A DNA stretch of 64,000 bases from Tubulanus polymorphus (lineage: Eukaryota > Nemertea > Palaeonemertea > Tubulaniformes > Tubulanidae): the NCBI RefSeq assembly GCF_964204645.1, contig NC_134025.1, forward strand, positions 11,225,001-11,289,000, written 5' to 3'. The notes below the pieces were generated by a model. That model had not been told where the DNA came from and did not search any database. It saw nothing but the letters and a program-made list of their open reading frames with translations. A program made the translations under genes and the position numbers. Numbering within the stretch: the stretch's first letter is position 1; every line of letters starts with the position of its first letter. Below are positions 38,761 through 51,140 of the stretch, piece after piece.

Positions 38761-41700
38761 CCAGTCAATCTAGGAGGTAACCACACCACAAATCCGAATG
38801 GATTTCTAAACCATAAAACTACTGCCATCTAATGATGCCAATAGTCACGAGATTTGCTGTAAAATTCACACAACCTTTAAAATTGTAAATATAGAGGCGT
38901 CACTTTTTATCTACATTCGGCGTTTGAAATAAAGATTTAAACGCAATGCAAGTATTATATATTCATATCATTAAGTACTTATGGTCAACAAGGCCGGTCA
39001 ACTTTCGGAGGTTCATTGAAATCCACTGGGTGACACATTTAACCGCGTGAAGGGTTTAAGCCGACCCCTGGCGAGAGCAATAGGAATGCCAATATAAATG
39101 CGTAAGACCCCCGCGTTTGGGGCTATTGTCGAGTGATTTATCGATGACTGTTACATTCGCGTGTTTGTTGGAACTGTGAAAATTCGCCGCCAATAGTCTG
39201 TGGGAAAGTTAGTGGCTCTCTCGTTCAGGTAGCAACGTTTAGTTTACGTGTTGTTAAAGTGTCAACTACTTCAAATTCGACTATTATTCTACGCGGACCA
39301 AGTGACCAACATTGAACGGGTTAGCCAATTATCAATGAAGACTGTTGATCGCGGGCCTATATGGATGAGACATTTTTCTGTTACTGCGCGCCTCCCCGTC
39401 AGGTCAATTTATTATTGATTACGACATTTTGGTTCGTTGTAGCATATAGAGTCCATAGTTGTAGTAAATGTCAGTATCTGTGCAGTGTGGTGACCGAATC
39501 AAATGTATCTTAAATGTCTACTTATTAGAATGATGCATATATGGATGCGAATCGTTTGGTTTTCAAATGCATGTTACCAGTTATAATGACGGCGCGCGGT
39601 CGAATCCCAACACAACAACGCGTGTGTCACAGATGGCGCTAGCGAACGATCGATGAGTTGAAAAACCGGCGCCGGTGTTTATTCCGGCTTCAGTGAGGGT
39701 AGTTGACTAGAAAACAAAACGATAAAATACTCGATTCAAAGATCTTGAATATCCGAATACACAAAACACAGGTCCACAATAGATGATTATTTGTACAGGG
39801 GCAATTAGTGGCATGTTTGACCGAACATCGGCGAGCGCTTGATATTTTCTAAAAAACATAATATCCACAAGGATCATCGAACAAAATAATTGTCCCAGAA
39901 ACAAAATGCTGCACTCAGTAACACTCCGCAACGATATATGTACATATATAAATAGCGAATTTAGAACAGGAGTTCTCGATTGTCGACTGTAGCAGACTGC
40001 AAGTATCATTGCTCAAATCATTGGCGCTAGTTATTCCTCTCAATAGTTCCAGCAAACATAATAACACCGTGCCTAATTTCGTCTATTACAAAACTGCCAT
40101 GAAATAACCATTAAACGTCCCATTTGTGTCTCATATATACGTGTGGGGTTAATTGAACTTATAATAGAGCCTGCTAATCGATGGGGAGGAGATTAGGGTA
40201 TTTTTTAACGAGGCCTTATTAAGGCGGGAAAATATGCTAATTACACGGTGTATACCTATAGTCCAGGGGTATACGTAACAGCCGAACGAGAGACCTTTGC
40301 TTGTCGTAATTGTGTTCCCGCTGTTTTTACCGATCGTGCATCTTCGCCTGTACGCGGTAAACGAGACGAAATGCCACAAAAATAATTCGCCGAGATAATT
40401 TTCGCATTTATTTTTGACGCCTACTGTATGAACAATCGCTCGTATCATGATGACTGCACTGAGATGCACCCGATGAGGTACTCAACTGCGTGATTATCAC
40501 CGAATTGCGAATTAGCATTCGGGTTCGTTCTCATACGCGTCACGGCGCCTCTGGTTTTTTTTTCTGTAAACTGCAATTCGTATTGCGAAATGTCATCTCG
40601 CTAACAAACAATAGTTTTTTTTAAATGTCTACATCTATGCTTGTATATGTAATTAGATATCTGGCTTGTCTTTAATTAGTTGACTTATGCATTATTCAAC
40701 GTTATTCATCCATGCATGATGCACATTTTTTGCGAAGAAGAGTATCGTCTTTCGACGCATTCGTAAGTACGGAGTCTTCAATTAGATAAGCCAGACTTAC
40801 TCATTTTCCGTAATGCTTTTTCTATCCTTTTTTTATCATTTTTATGCGGAAAGAAAGTTCCTCTAACCTAAAACTCGCTGACTATCTCGTATCGATCGAT
40901 TGATATGTTAACGCGTGATTCAATATCTGTTCAATGTACTCGACAAAGCTAAAAAATGATATATACCTTGTATACCTTGTTTCTCCTAATTGGTCGGGTA
41001 ATTTTGTAAATCGCAATGAAATTTGTAAACAATTAATCTCTATAGGCGCCGGGTGTTTTTGGTAAACTTGATCGTGATTTTGAAAGAAAGTAATATTCAG
41101 CTTATACATATCTGTGCCGGGTAAACTTTTAAGCTCAGCAGAAAGGAGAAACAAGGTATCAAATTTTTAGCCTAACCTTGTCAACGAAGCTAGTCTAACC
41201 GCGAGAGCGGAGGATCGGTCCGTTTCTAACAATGCGAAAAAAATTAGATGATTTTCAACGATTCGTGTTTTCAGCTTCAGATAACTATATAAAATGTGGT
41301 CTCAATCGCGATTTTCTCCACGCGCGTACAGACGTATCATCACATTTTCAAGATTTCATACGTACGTTGGTATAGCCCATCATCGAGCATATGTTTTGAG
41401 GTATAAATATCGGCGATAATGAGTGCGGTAACGAGTATCGGGCTTATAAGCGAAGCTCGGCCCGGCGAGGGGGTGTTGTTGCGATGTGTCGCCCGACGCA
41501 AGGGGCCAAATGTTCTTGATTAGAGCTCGCGCGATACTCAGTGATGTGAATAGTTCCCGGTGCGTGTACGAACGGCTAAAGCTAGTCTGGTGTGGCTGTA
41601 CGTATCGTTTCGAAAGCGCCGGTCTATCGCGAAATCGATCCTACGAACCCGACTGGGAGATGGAGCTAGCTAGCAGATCGGATTAGGTAGATCCCCACAG

Positions 41701-43126
41701 CGGTGCCATGATAACTTAAAATATATGGGAAATGTGGTATTACCCGTTTACACAAATGCACACGTATCTTCAAACGATGTAATTAAAATCTATCGGGCAC
41801 CGGAATTGGAGTTGACATGGCCAAATGGAAATCATTCCGCTGAAGTGCTCATCTAAATCGTTATTAGTAGACATGGTAAACGTTGGCCTTGAATTCACTA
41901 TTTGACACGAAATTACACGTCCCTTGCAAAAGACCATCTCATCCGATTCAATTGCAATATAGCGATCGATGGTTGGTGAATATAACAAGTGGAGGTTGAT
42001 ATATGAGCATTTGACACCAATCAGGCGGTGTATTCGTCGCGTATCGATCGACACCGAAGCACCGCATTCAAATGGAAATATCGATGGAGATTGATTTGAC
42101 AACCGTCTTTATCGCAAATGAAATCGCTAGCTACCAATGTGTAAATCGCCCACTTCTGAACAGATTAGCGCTGATGACACTAAACCGAGTGAATAGTTCG
42201 CTCTTCGGTGCCGTCGAGTTAGCAATTTACAGATGGTCACCGCGATGACCCAGCCTTTATTTCGACCTCGCCTTGACAATTTTTTTTCATAAATGGTCCA
42301 ATATCCTTAAGTTTCGGTTCTTTGCGTATTTCATCAAATTTTCATATATTTCCAACTTCAGATAAAACTTGAACGTTATTGCGTACATATTATCTTCTGA
42401 TTGTTCAGCAAGGCAGTTTTAGAGCAGTCAGTGGTATGACCAAAAAAGTAATTTGATATAGCTGTTACCCACAGAGGTACGTATAGCTAATACCCCATCT
42501 AACAATGCCCCAATGTGCACAATATAGCTCCTGGATATTGCCTTCATGGGAGGGTGTAATGTCCAGGGGCTATAATTGTCCGTATACGGCCTATAGGCAC
42601 TCAAAGTAAAAGCTGAAGTTGTGATAGAAACAGAAAAACCACCAAATGTTACATGTCTCGAATAACTCTTATGGCGATCTGCGACGCAGTAGATATTGTT
42701 CGTTTGGAAGTCGGCATTGCTACGGACTAACACTTAAAACTAATACGATTAAAATTCAGTTTATTGAAAATTCACATCTGTGCCATAAATATATAGAACT
42801 TGTTCGCGCATCCAATAACAGTTATCATACATTGTCCAATCATTTTCTTTTGATACAATCGATCATTTTGCAACTTTAATATGTGAAGAGGGCAGCAACA
42901 GCTTGGGCGACACGCGGAGGTCTAAAAGTGACAATAAACTGAAACAGTAACAACCATAATCATTGACCTAAGTTTCTCGGTACATAACTATTATCTACAT
43001 GAAGGTACTATTTGAATTGTTCACAACTTGATAAAAGGTATTATCAGGAACTAATCATGGATTTCATGAGTTTTCTTTGAAACGATAACGGTTAATGGCT
43101 GAACATTTTAACTGTGTTTCAAAAAA
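38761..43126. other. Upstream flank of Six3/6
   Basis: No exon or repeat family recognised, apart from the CTCF-like site listed separately. This 4.4 kb between the candidate promoter and the hexamer array is an obvious place for upstream enhancers, but none can be pinpointed from one sequence. Short open frames on both strands have no signature. Confidence 0.45.
39628..39644. promoter_or_regulatory. CTCF-like motif upstream of Six3/6
   Basis: CACAGATGGCGCTAGCG contains AGATGGCGCTA, close to the core bound by Drosophila CTCF (AGRTGGCGCY type). It lies about 1.1 kb upstream of the ATG. A single motif match is weak evidence of binding. Confidence 0.3.
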
Positions 43127-43693
43127 TCCCTCTCCCTCTCCCTCTCCCTCTCCCTCTCCCTCTCCCTCTCCCTCTCCCTCTCCCTCTCCCTCTCCCTCTC
43201 CCTCTCCCTCTCCCTCTCCCTCTCCCTCTCCCTCTCCCTCTCCCTCTCCCTCTCCCTCTCCCTCTCCCTCTCCCTCTCCCTCTCCCTCTCCCTCTCCCTC
43301 TCCCTCTCCCTCTCCCTCTCCCTCTCCCTCTCCCTCTCCCTCTCCCTCTCCCTCTCCCTCTCCCTCTCCCTCTCCCTCTCCCTCTCCCTCTCCCTCTCCC
43401 TCTCCCTCTCCCTCTCCCTCTCCCTCTCCCTCTCCCTCTCCCTCTCCCTCTCCCTCTCCCTCTCCCTCTCCCTCTCCCTCTCCCTCTCCCTCTCCCTCTC
43501 CCTCTCCCTCTCCCTCTCCCTCTCCCTCTCCCTCTCCCTCTCCCTCTCCCTCTCCCTCTCCCTCTCCCTCTCCCTCTCCCTCTCCCTCTCCCTCTCCCTC
43601 TCCCTCTCCCTCTCCCTCTCCCTCTCCCTCTCCCTCTCCCTCTCCCTCTCCCTCTCCCTCTCCCTCTCCCTCTCCCTCTCCCTCTCACTCTCC
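43127..43693. repeat. Long perfect CCCTCT hexamer array
   Basis: About 94 uninterrupted copies of one hexamer, with a single altered unit (CTCACTC) near 43685. Four frames stay open through it and would encode Ser-Pro, Leu-Pro, Arg-Glu or Arg-Gly dipeptides; these are products of the repeat. The minus strand has GGG runs every six bases, a canonical G-quadruplex pattern, and the plus strand is pure pyrimidine. The homogeneity points to recent expansion or to collapsed or expanded assembly. Confidence 0.98.
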
Positions 43694-46223
43694 ATTCATT
43701 CAAGCATCCGTTCAAAGCCAGATACGGATACGTAAGTCACAGCGCGCCTCATCGTAATATCATGGAGGCAATCAATTAGTTAACTGAAGAAAAAGTTACA
43801 GTTTACTGCTGTTTGACGTCCATAATGAGGTTTATGCATCCTTACAACCTATAAAAAAGCGGTATATAATTACTAATCATTTAACATCAAATAGGCTGTA
43901 GATAATTTGGTTTTCAAGATGGCTACAAATTTACTAAAACAGTATCGCAACGATGGCGATGATCGATCGATAGATCGAGGGATTATATACACCAAACATT
44001 CGACAGTTACAAATGTATTTATAAACTGAAGTATATATAATTCGCATTAGTAACGGGGCATCTGTTTACGTCGCGGCTTTCGATCGTGTGGAAAACTGCG
44101 GATTAAATCGAGAGGGCCTAATTGTTGCACAAAGGTTTAATGAGTTTGCTATAAACAGGGACCATGGGGTGCTTACACCATCGGTAAGGTACTGCAGGTG
44201 CATCCAGTCGGACACCCATGGAGACGGAGACTGTATATTGTGATATTTGGCCAGAAAATCTATTCGGTTATGTCACAAAGACGCAATTCGTTAATCCGCG
44301 AATACACCTTTACTCGTTGAAAGTTGGAGAAAAGGATTATCTTGTCTTTAAAAAACAGTATTTAACTATATTTTTTCCGAATTCAGCCATATCCATCGTA
44401 ACAACCATATTGGCCCATGTAATGTGACACCGTAAAAATGAATAGGGCTACCATCCTTCTTCACTTCACAAGAATATGCTTATGGGCGAATATCAAAGCA
44501 GAACATTAAGCTAGCTATTTTTGCGGTTTCCGACAAAACCGCATCTTTGGTTTCTCGGACGTGTCCTTATTGTAGCCCGCGGTCCGGTTCTTGGTCCGTG
44601 CGATAATTACGTTCTTAAGTGAATTAACGCGTTTCTTTACCGCCACGAAGTATCGGTTGGTGTGACAGCCGCGGAGCGTTGCTATTTTCCCTTCGGTTAG
44701 GAGCGGTTAACTTGATAACACAGCGAGACAAAATAGAGCCTATTACGCAGAAAAACAACGCTCCATATAACACGTGTTATATTCTAGAAAAAATGTTCAT
44801 GTATCTATACGCTGTCCGTATGTGTAATTAGATAGAGCTACGTCATAACTATTAAAATCGATCGTCATATTGCGGTCGTCGAGTTTCAGTATCGAAGTCG
44901 GCGGCTAAGTTCACCTAAGACGATAGTATCAGTTTATGATAAATACCACGTGTGCTGTTCCATAAATTTTCATTTGAATATTAGAATACATTTTCAGGGC
45001 TACAAGACGGTCAACAATTTTTCGTGCTACCTATTTGCATATCTGTTATTTTGCATAGTGAAAAAAAAAACAAACAAACAGTCATCGCTGAAAGGCCCTT
45101 TTATTCAACGATTTCATTACCGCAGGTATATCATCGAGACAAAACATATGTTTTGTTGTACGTTGGGTTCATTTCTACGCAGCTATGAGCCCTTTAATTT
45201 AGCCATACTATACGAAACCGGGAGTTCGGAGCGTCGGCGCTCAGATTTAGATCTCACGTTGTTAGCAAACCATAAACACACGCAGTCCGATGGCTTAAAG
45301 GATAAAACACACACCGTAGAAATGCGCGTTAAATGCTTTTGAACTTCTGTTATTCTGTTTGAGCCTAATTCGTTAGATTTTTAACCGTTTAGCTTGAAAG
45401 AATGGGAAGTTGCGTATATGTTTTCATTCGCCGGACATAAAAACTATTGCTTGTTCTCTCATTCATTCAGAGTGAACGTGTATTTTTGGGATTTATACTA
45501 TTGGAAGCGAAAACGAAGAAAATATTTATAAAATTGTTTCTAACGGTCGGGTGAGGTTCAGATTTGACGAAAACTTTTGGCACCAAAAGGATATGTTTTC
45601 TCGCGTTTTGAATTCTCGCGCGAGAAAACAAAGAAGGCCCAATGTGAACATTTTTAATCGTTCCTCTAGCCGTACAGATGACAATTTTTTTTAGTATGGC
45701 CCGAATCAGCCACCAAACAGATTTGATCGTGTAGATTCGGTTACGTGGCGTGAACTCGAAACCGGAGGCGCATAAGAACGACAGTAGCGATCATGCACAA
45801 GTTCAAATAAAAAACTAACTTTATTGATTCGTAACGTAGCCCTACGCATTAACATTCTGAGATGATCGCGATTCAGAATTCAAAATTCAGGCTCAAATTC
45901 AAATAAGCTTTGTTGGTCCTCAATGTAATGAAACATTATCGGCAAGTACAATAAAATAGATGAACATGCGAGATGAAAAACGAAGAACACGAAATTAAGT
46001 ATCAGAACCTTTCGTCAGAAAATAGCGAGAGAGAGTGAGAGAGAGAAAATAATTAAATTAATACATGTAACAGCAATGATGACAATTATGACTAATTATA
46101 ATTATGATGATGATAATCGTAGAAATAAAAACATTAACAACCAATTATGATTATAATGATGGCAAATAGAAATGATAATATTTGGGTGAGACAATGAGAG
46201 AAAACGTCACGGCGTGTCATACG
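43694..46223. other. Intergenic, low-complexity toward the right
   Basis: Mostly unique DNA. Around 45880-45920 an ATTCAAATTCAAATAAGCTT stretch with a following TTTGTTGG resembles a degraded TTGAA-tailed element end. 46026-46050 is a short GA repeat, and 46070-46170 is AT-rich with GAT-rich low-complexity sequence. Confidence 0.45.
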
Positions 46224-46310
46224 TAGACCGTCAAAATGCCATCCCCCTCGGCGAGGATTCGAACCTGATGGTATCGTTACACTCAGCCACGGCACGAAAC
46301 ACTAGACCGG
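46224..46310 (-). mobile_element. tRNA-derived SINE head, left copy
   Basis: On the minus strand this reads with an A-box-like TGGCTGAGTG (46289-46280) followed by a B-box GGTTCGAATCC (46265-46255), the internal RNA polymerase III promoter of tRNAs. The A-to-B distance and the surrounding CCATCAGGTTCGAATC resemble a tRNA-Ser-like source. It does not fold as a complete tRNA by eye, so a SINE head or tRNA pseudogene is the better call. A homologous inverted copy lies at 46790-46862. Confidence 0.65.
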
Positions 46311-46417
46311 GTGCGCGTGTACATGCGCAGGTTTACCGCACGAAAACTTGTGGCACCAATCAGATTGCTCGTTGTATAATCGCTGAGGTTTTTCACGAAA
46401 AAAAAACTATACATGGG

Positions 46418-46520
46418 AAAACTAGACTGGTTGCCGGTCTCTACCTTCAGTTAGATTCTATTCTGACTGCGAACGCAGGTGGCGCAGAATTGGACAGGCG
46501 ACCAGTCTATGGAAAAACCC
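46418..46520. repeat. Small inverted-repeat element
   Basis: TAGACTGGTTGCC near 46428 and GGCGACCAGTCTA near 46497 form arms with one mismatch. The left arm with its flank (CTAGACTGGTTGCCG) is identical to a string at about 23120, just before a TTGAA run. It may be a MITE or a piece of a composite SINE. The boundaries are approximate. Confidence 0.45.
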
Positions 46521-46593
46521 GGGCTAAAATAAAATGGGATATCTGATTGGCTAATAATGACAGCATCTAAGCTGTGCTACGCACTCGGCCTGT

Positions 46594-46773
46594 AGGCTGC
46601 TCGTTTCACTCTGCGGAGTACTCCAAACAGTGCCATCTAGCGGAATTCTCGCTGCCCCACAAAATTTTGTGGAGTAGCAGAGTAGCGTCTGAAAGAGTCA
46701 CGTGACCTGATCTAGTGTATTTCTTTGCTCCGCACAGTGTTCGGAGTACTCCGCAGAGTGAAACGAGCAGCCT
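46594..46773. mobile_element. Foldback MITE with long terminal inverted repeats
   Basis: About 180 bases. The left end AGGCTGCTCGTTTCACTCTG and onward is mirrored at the right end, which reads CAGAGTGAAACGAGCAGCCT; the complementarity continues inward through GGAGTACTCC for roughly 38 bases with few differences. Inside are a 16-base palindrome CCACAAAATTTTGTGG (46657-46672), an E-box palindrome GTCACGTGAC (46697-46706), and CAGTGCCATCTAGCGG (46628-46643), a good match to the vertebrate-type CTCF motif in reverse. No transposase is encoded, and no clear target-site duplication is visible. Confidence 0.8.
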
Positions 46774-46789
46774 GCTAGTGTGGCAGCGT

Positions 46790-46862
46790 GGCAGGGTTTC
46801 GTGACGTGGCAATCTCGATGCCATCAGGTTCGAATCTCTGACAGGGAGAATGTCAAAATGCA
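46790..46862 (+). mobile_element. tRNA-derived SINE head, right copy
   Basis: Plus-strand counterpart of the SINE head at 46224-46310, with GTTTCGTGACGTGGC, GATGCCATCAGGTTCGAATC (B box at 46828-46838) and a common TGTCAAAATG end. The A-box region (TGGCAATCTCG) is more degraded. With the left copy it forms an inverted pair around the MITE. Confidence 0.6.
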
Positions 46863-47800
46863 CGCGGCTAAAAGTGACAATTTACGGTCATCATAGGCCA
46901 CGTGAACAATACGTGCGATATTTTGAACATAACTCCTATAGGTTCCTAAGTTGGTAATGGTACCGCCGTTTAAATTCCCGCCAAACGCTTTTCAGACACG
47001 TCAGTAAGTCGTTAGATGGGAATGGTTTGAATTATTGGATTCATTTCGATCGTGTATGCACCAGGCATCGAGGAAAACCATTAACCTTCGTATGCACGCG
47101 CGGTGTTCTCTTTTTTCATCCGTGTCATGCGATTTATGATAAAAAGCCGGCTGATTTATTACATGGATGATACCGACAGACAGCGCCGGAGTTAGGAAAA
47201 TTGTCTAATCTCTTCAGAAATTTAGCGACTTAAATTTCGTCTCGTTACCGACATCGGTCGGTTATTCTCGATCCCTGGTGTAACATCAAATTAAACGTTC
47301 GATCTATCTAATGGATTTCGCTTTCCCATGGTGAGATGGTTCGGAAATGGAGTTGCGCGCTCCCCGGGGAGCGTCGCCTTCACCAAAACCTCACATCGCC
47401 GTACACAATCATCAATAAATTATTAGACGAAAGCAACTATCTGAAAACACTGGAGACTCGTGATAGCATTAGGTTCTTTTTTTCTGCCATATTTTTTCAC
47501 GATAGCCTCTCAAAACTAGTAAACTGTGACAAGCGCGGCAGCAACATTTTCGGAATGAAAGTAAACCAATCTGCAATGGCTGCTCGTAATAATCGAATTC
47601 GCCGATTGCACCCTGATAAAAGCACTTCTGGGCAAAATTTTTGGGTTTTTATATAATGTATATAGTGAATAGGCTCCGGATCATCGGGATCAGATGAAAT
47701 TTTATTCAAAAAGGGATATCACAGATATTAGGCTGTATGATACAACGTCCATGTCCATGGGATGGGCATACACTTATAACACTGATGAAACATTTCATCA
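46863..47800. other. Intergenic, nothing recognised
   Basis: Unique sequence. A plus-strand frame at 47336-47656 has no domain signature and no visible splice framework. Confidence 0.5.
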
Positions 47801-47830
47801 ATTCAATTCAATTCAAAGTTGTATTGCTCC
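47801..47830 (-). repeat. LINE-like TTGAA tail
   Basis: ATTCAATTCAATTCAA at 47801-47816 followed by AGTTGTATTGC. It has the same orientation as the other TTGAA-tailed ends, but the poly(A) signal is degraded (plus TGTATT instead of TTTATT). The body may run to about 47.95 kb, where the sequence is A-rich. Confidence 0.55.
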
Positions 47831-49810
47831 TTGTGATATACAAATAAAACATCGGATTGTACAATAAAGATGATAAGGAAAACCAACAACATTAGAGCTA
47901 AACTGCAAAAAATAAACAATATAAAGAAAAATACACAAGAAAAATCATGTTAAAAAGTCAACTCTCTAAAAGTTTCCATGTTATCTAACTATTTGGATCA
48001 TATTTCTTGCAAAAACGTACGCTAATAAGTCAACCATATTCAATTTTACTTTGTTACATCACTCTCGTTTACATTACATCTATAGGCCCATGGCAAAAAT
48101 CCTAGCTATTCGAATATAAGAATGATGAAAGTCGCATTTCAATACTTTATAAACAAAATAGTAACGAAATGAGATTTCAAAACCTTTCTATTCATATTGC
48201 ACCGTCCGTATTAGATGTTTATAATTAATGCCTCGCGTCCTCCTGGCATAAATATGATCACTGAGTAATTCTCTTTGGCGTGGAATAACAGCCTCTCGTG
48301 AGAGTCGGCTGTTTATAAGGGCCAGAGGCCTCTTCGTGGTCTATGATGGCCACGGCACGGGCTAGCGTGACATTTCTTACTCGGTAAATCATATTACTCT
48401 TAATTATTTTGTCTACCGCTGACTAATTACTTTCCATGCTTTCGGAGATCAGATGGACACGACGCCAGCATACGGGAAACGCCATCTGGTTGGTAGATTA
48501 CACATACATGAATCACAACTATGGCCAAAGTGTTTTCGGGGGAAAAAACTAGGATTGATTTTGACACAGCATAGACTAAACATCAGGGTTGTTTGAATGC
48601 ACATTTCTCACACGTAACACAAGAGAGCAAGCAGATACACGTAAAACGATAAATCATGTTTTGATCATCACAACGACGAAAAATGCTCAATATGATTGAT
48701 TTTTAAAGCAAAAACGATCTAGGATTTATCAATATCATTCAGGTCATAAGCTAATGATGTATATGAATAATAGGGAATGGTAGATATGATGCAGATTTGG
48801 GTAAGGTGATTTTTCTGTTCCTTGTGGAATCCAATAATACCATATCCGACGTCTGGCACTCGGTGATCAGCGCACGCCATACTAACTTCCGGTCGGTTCC
48901 CTACCGTAAGCAGAAATGGCCATATGTCCAAGTGACGATCTCGGATAGATTTCTGGACCAAATTAGTTGCAACGCTGCGAGCTACGGATTATTGCCAAAT
49001 ATGGCCGCAGAGGAGGCAAATAGATACGCGAATACACAAGATGCTAAGGATTCTTTCGGTGTTTATTGCACGCTGCGACGACCGTTGATGGGCTGGTGTA
49101 TGATTTCATCGCGATACAGTTGTCCGAGCTCATCAGAAAACCGAACACAAAGCTCCTCATTCGATGATCTCATTAACAGCGACAAAGCAGGCCATCAATA
49201 CTGACGATCATTCCTTTGAAACCGGTTTCGTCGTATCAAAATACCCACTCAGAATGATTACATTTTAAGATAATCACGAATTGCCGAAGTCGTTTAATTT
49301 GACTGATATAGCGCTTATACAAAAACGCCATCTACGCCCATACACTCGGCAACTGGCCTACAACAAAACCGGCCTTTCCGTTGCAGGTACTTAACAAAAC
49401 GTCGTGTTGCACGAATTGTATCGTTTGTTTAACTGGTATAATGAAATTAAGATTTTTTTTCATTTAATCAGGCGATGAAATTGTTATTTTCGGTCTAGTA
49501 TTACGGCCACGACGTCGTCGAGGCATTGTGGTTAACCGTGAATTTTACACAAATCAGATTTCTACTAAAAGCAACCAAATATCGAGTTTTCATTAGGTCC
49601 GTACTGTCGAATTAATTATGAACTCCTGTTTCCGCTTTAATACTCGTCATAATGACGTTTTGTTATTTCAATGCAATAAAAATCACCGCATTGTGATTTA
49701 GCGAGTCTAATTTTTTGAAGGCATGATTGATAATCTTCTGGACAAGTTCTGCGTGATTTTACGTAAATGCTTGTCATTGAATTCTGAAAATTGAAACGTA
49801 GTTAAGTCAT
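47831..49810. other. Intergenic, nothing recognised
   Basis: Unique sequence. A plus-strand frame at 48797-49204 is open for 135 codons, without a recognised domain and without an ATG context or splice sites that I can defend. Confidence 0.45.
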
Positions 49811-49920
49811 CTTCTACATCTAATATTCATATGCCAAACTAATTCTCAAAGTAAGGTAACTGAGATTGAATTCGCCACAATCACTGAAACCCAATCACCA
49901 CAATATGTTATATCGAGTCT
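49811..49920. repeat. Local duplication, unit 1
   Basis: Begins CTTCTACATCTAATATTCAT and runs through ATGCCAAACTAATT, TTGAATTCGCCACAAT and CACAATATGTTATAT. The same order appears again 216 bases to the right. A short extra piece is present in this copy. Confidence 0.8.
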
Positions 49921-50026
49921 CTATATGAAACTTGATAATTTTCATTATATACACCATATACATTTTGAGACTATTATGATTTTAGTAGGCATTATTAATG
50001 ATATAAACATCTAATACTTGATTCTT

Positions 50027-50120
50027 CTTCTACATCTAATATTCATATGCCAAACTAATTACCAAAGTGTTAAAGGTTACTGGGATTACGTTCACTACAA
50101 TATGTTATATAAAGTCTCGA
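50027..50120. repeat. Local duplication, unit 2
   Basis: Second copy of the preceding unit. The first 34 bases are identical, after which substitutions and an indel accumulate up to TATGTTATATAAAGTCTCG. Confidence 0.8.
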
Positions 50121-51140
50121 ATCCAGTGCAATGTTGCGAAGCTTGAGACAAACTCCTATAGTCTAAGTATGTAGCAATCATTTTTTTCGCATGATTGAAA
50201 AACGGTATATCATGCACCTCCTGGTTTACTTGCGTGTGGAAAGAGTGGTATACGTATAAAAAGGAAATAAAAACTCATAAATAACATGAATTCTCATTAA
50301 CGACGCATGAGCAAGTTGCAAAAGATACTGGTGTGAATATTTTGTCCGCAGTAAATAGGATAAGCAGCAGGATCGAGTAGTTTGTCTTAGTGGCGTTATC
50401 GAATACCCATTGTAAGTCCGTCTCTCTCGAACGCCGTAATGCAATAAGTTCTCCGAAGCGTACTGGGGATTAGATTAAACTATACTTATATACAAGTCCG
50501 AACATTTACTGATATTACAGCCTCTTGAGCCGAGTTAATCAACCCGTTAGGACGCTATTAATTATTTAGCCGAGACGGTGCAGGCTGGTTGTATCATGGA
50601 TAAAGACCCTCCGTCTAATGATTGTCAGGCCATAAACACACGAGAGATCAGCCATGCATTATTCACAACGAAACCCGACCAAGTAACTAATTAGTTTAAG
50701 GTCGGTTATTTATCTGGCGGATGTGTACAATTATTGGTCCTGATGAGCCTGATTGACTCGGTGGTGACGCCGTGGCGTTTACACCGTCTCTGGAGGAACC
50801 GAATCAGTCGGTATTCAATGCACGCCGACCGACTGTAAGCAACGGTTTGGCGGAGTGGTTCGATGTCAACACAATGGAAAATAATGGACAACTAATATAG
50901 TTCTCGGCTGGTAAATGGGATTTGCTCTCTAGGTTTAAATTCGATGATGAGTTCCATGATGGTTTAACGATAACTGGAACAGAGGCGGACGCGCAAAGTA
51001 CATTATTTCCATCTGATATGCACGATAGAACATAGAGAACTGACCGCCTATAATATGTTTGTAAAATGAATTTTTCAATCCGATTATTACATGCAAGTCA
51101 CCTGAGGCTGCTTATATAAGGTACACATGCGCAAAAAGAC
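50121..51140. other. Intergenic, nothing recognised
   Basis: Unique DNA leading into the CRE cluster. A TTATATAA stretch lies at about 51113. No exon is supported. Confidence 0.5.

Noticed and set aside
43095-43779. Long Ser-Pro, Leu-Pro, Arg-Glu and Arg-Gly open frames on both strands
   Set aside because: All four are translations of the same perfect hexamer array; there is no non-repeat domain on either side.
46606-46863. 85-codon minus-strand frame
   Set aside because: It lies within the MITE and a SINE head.
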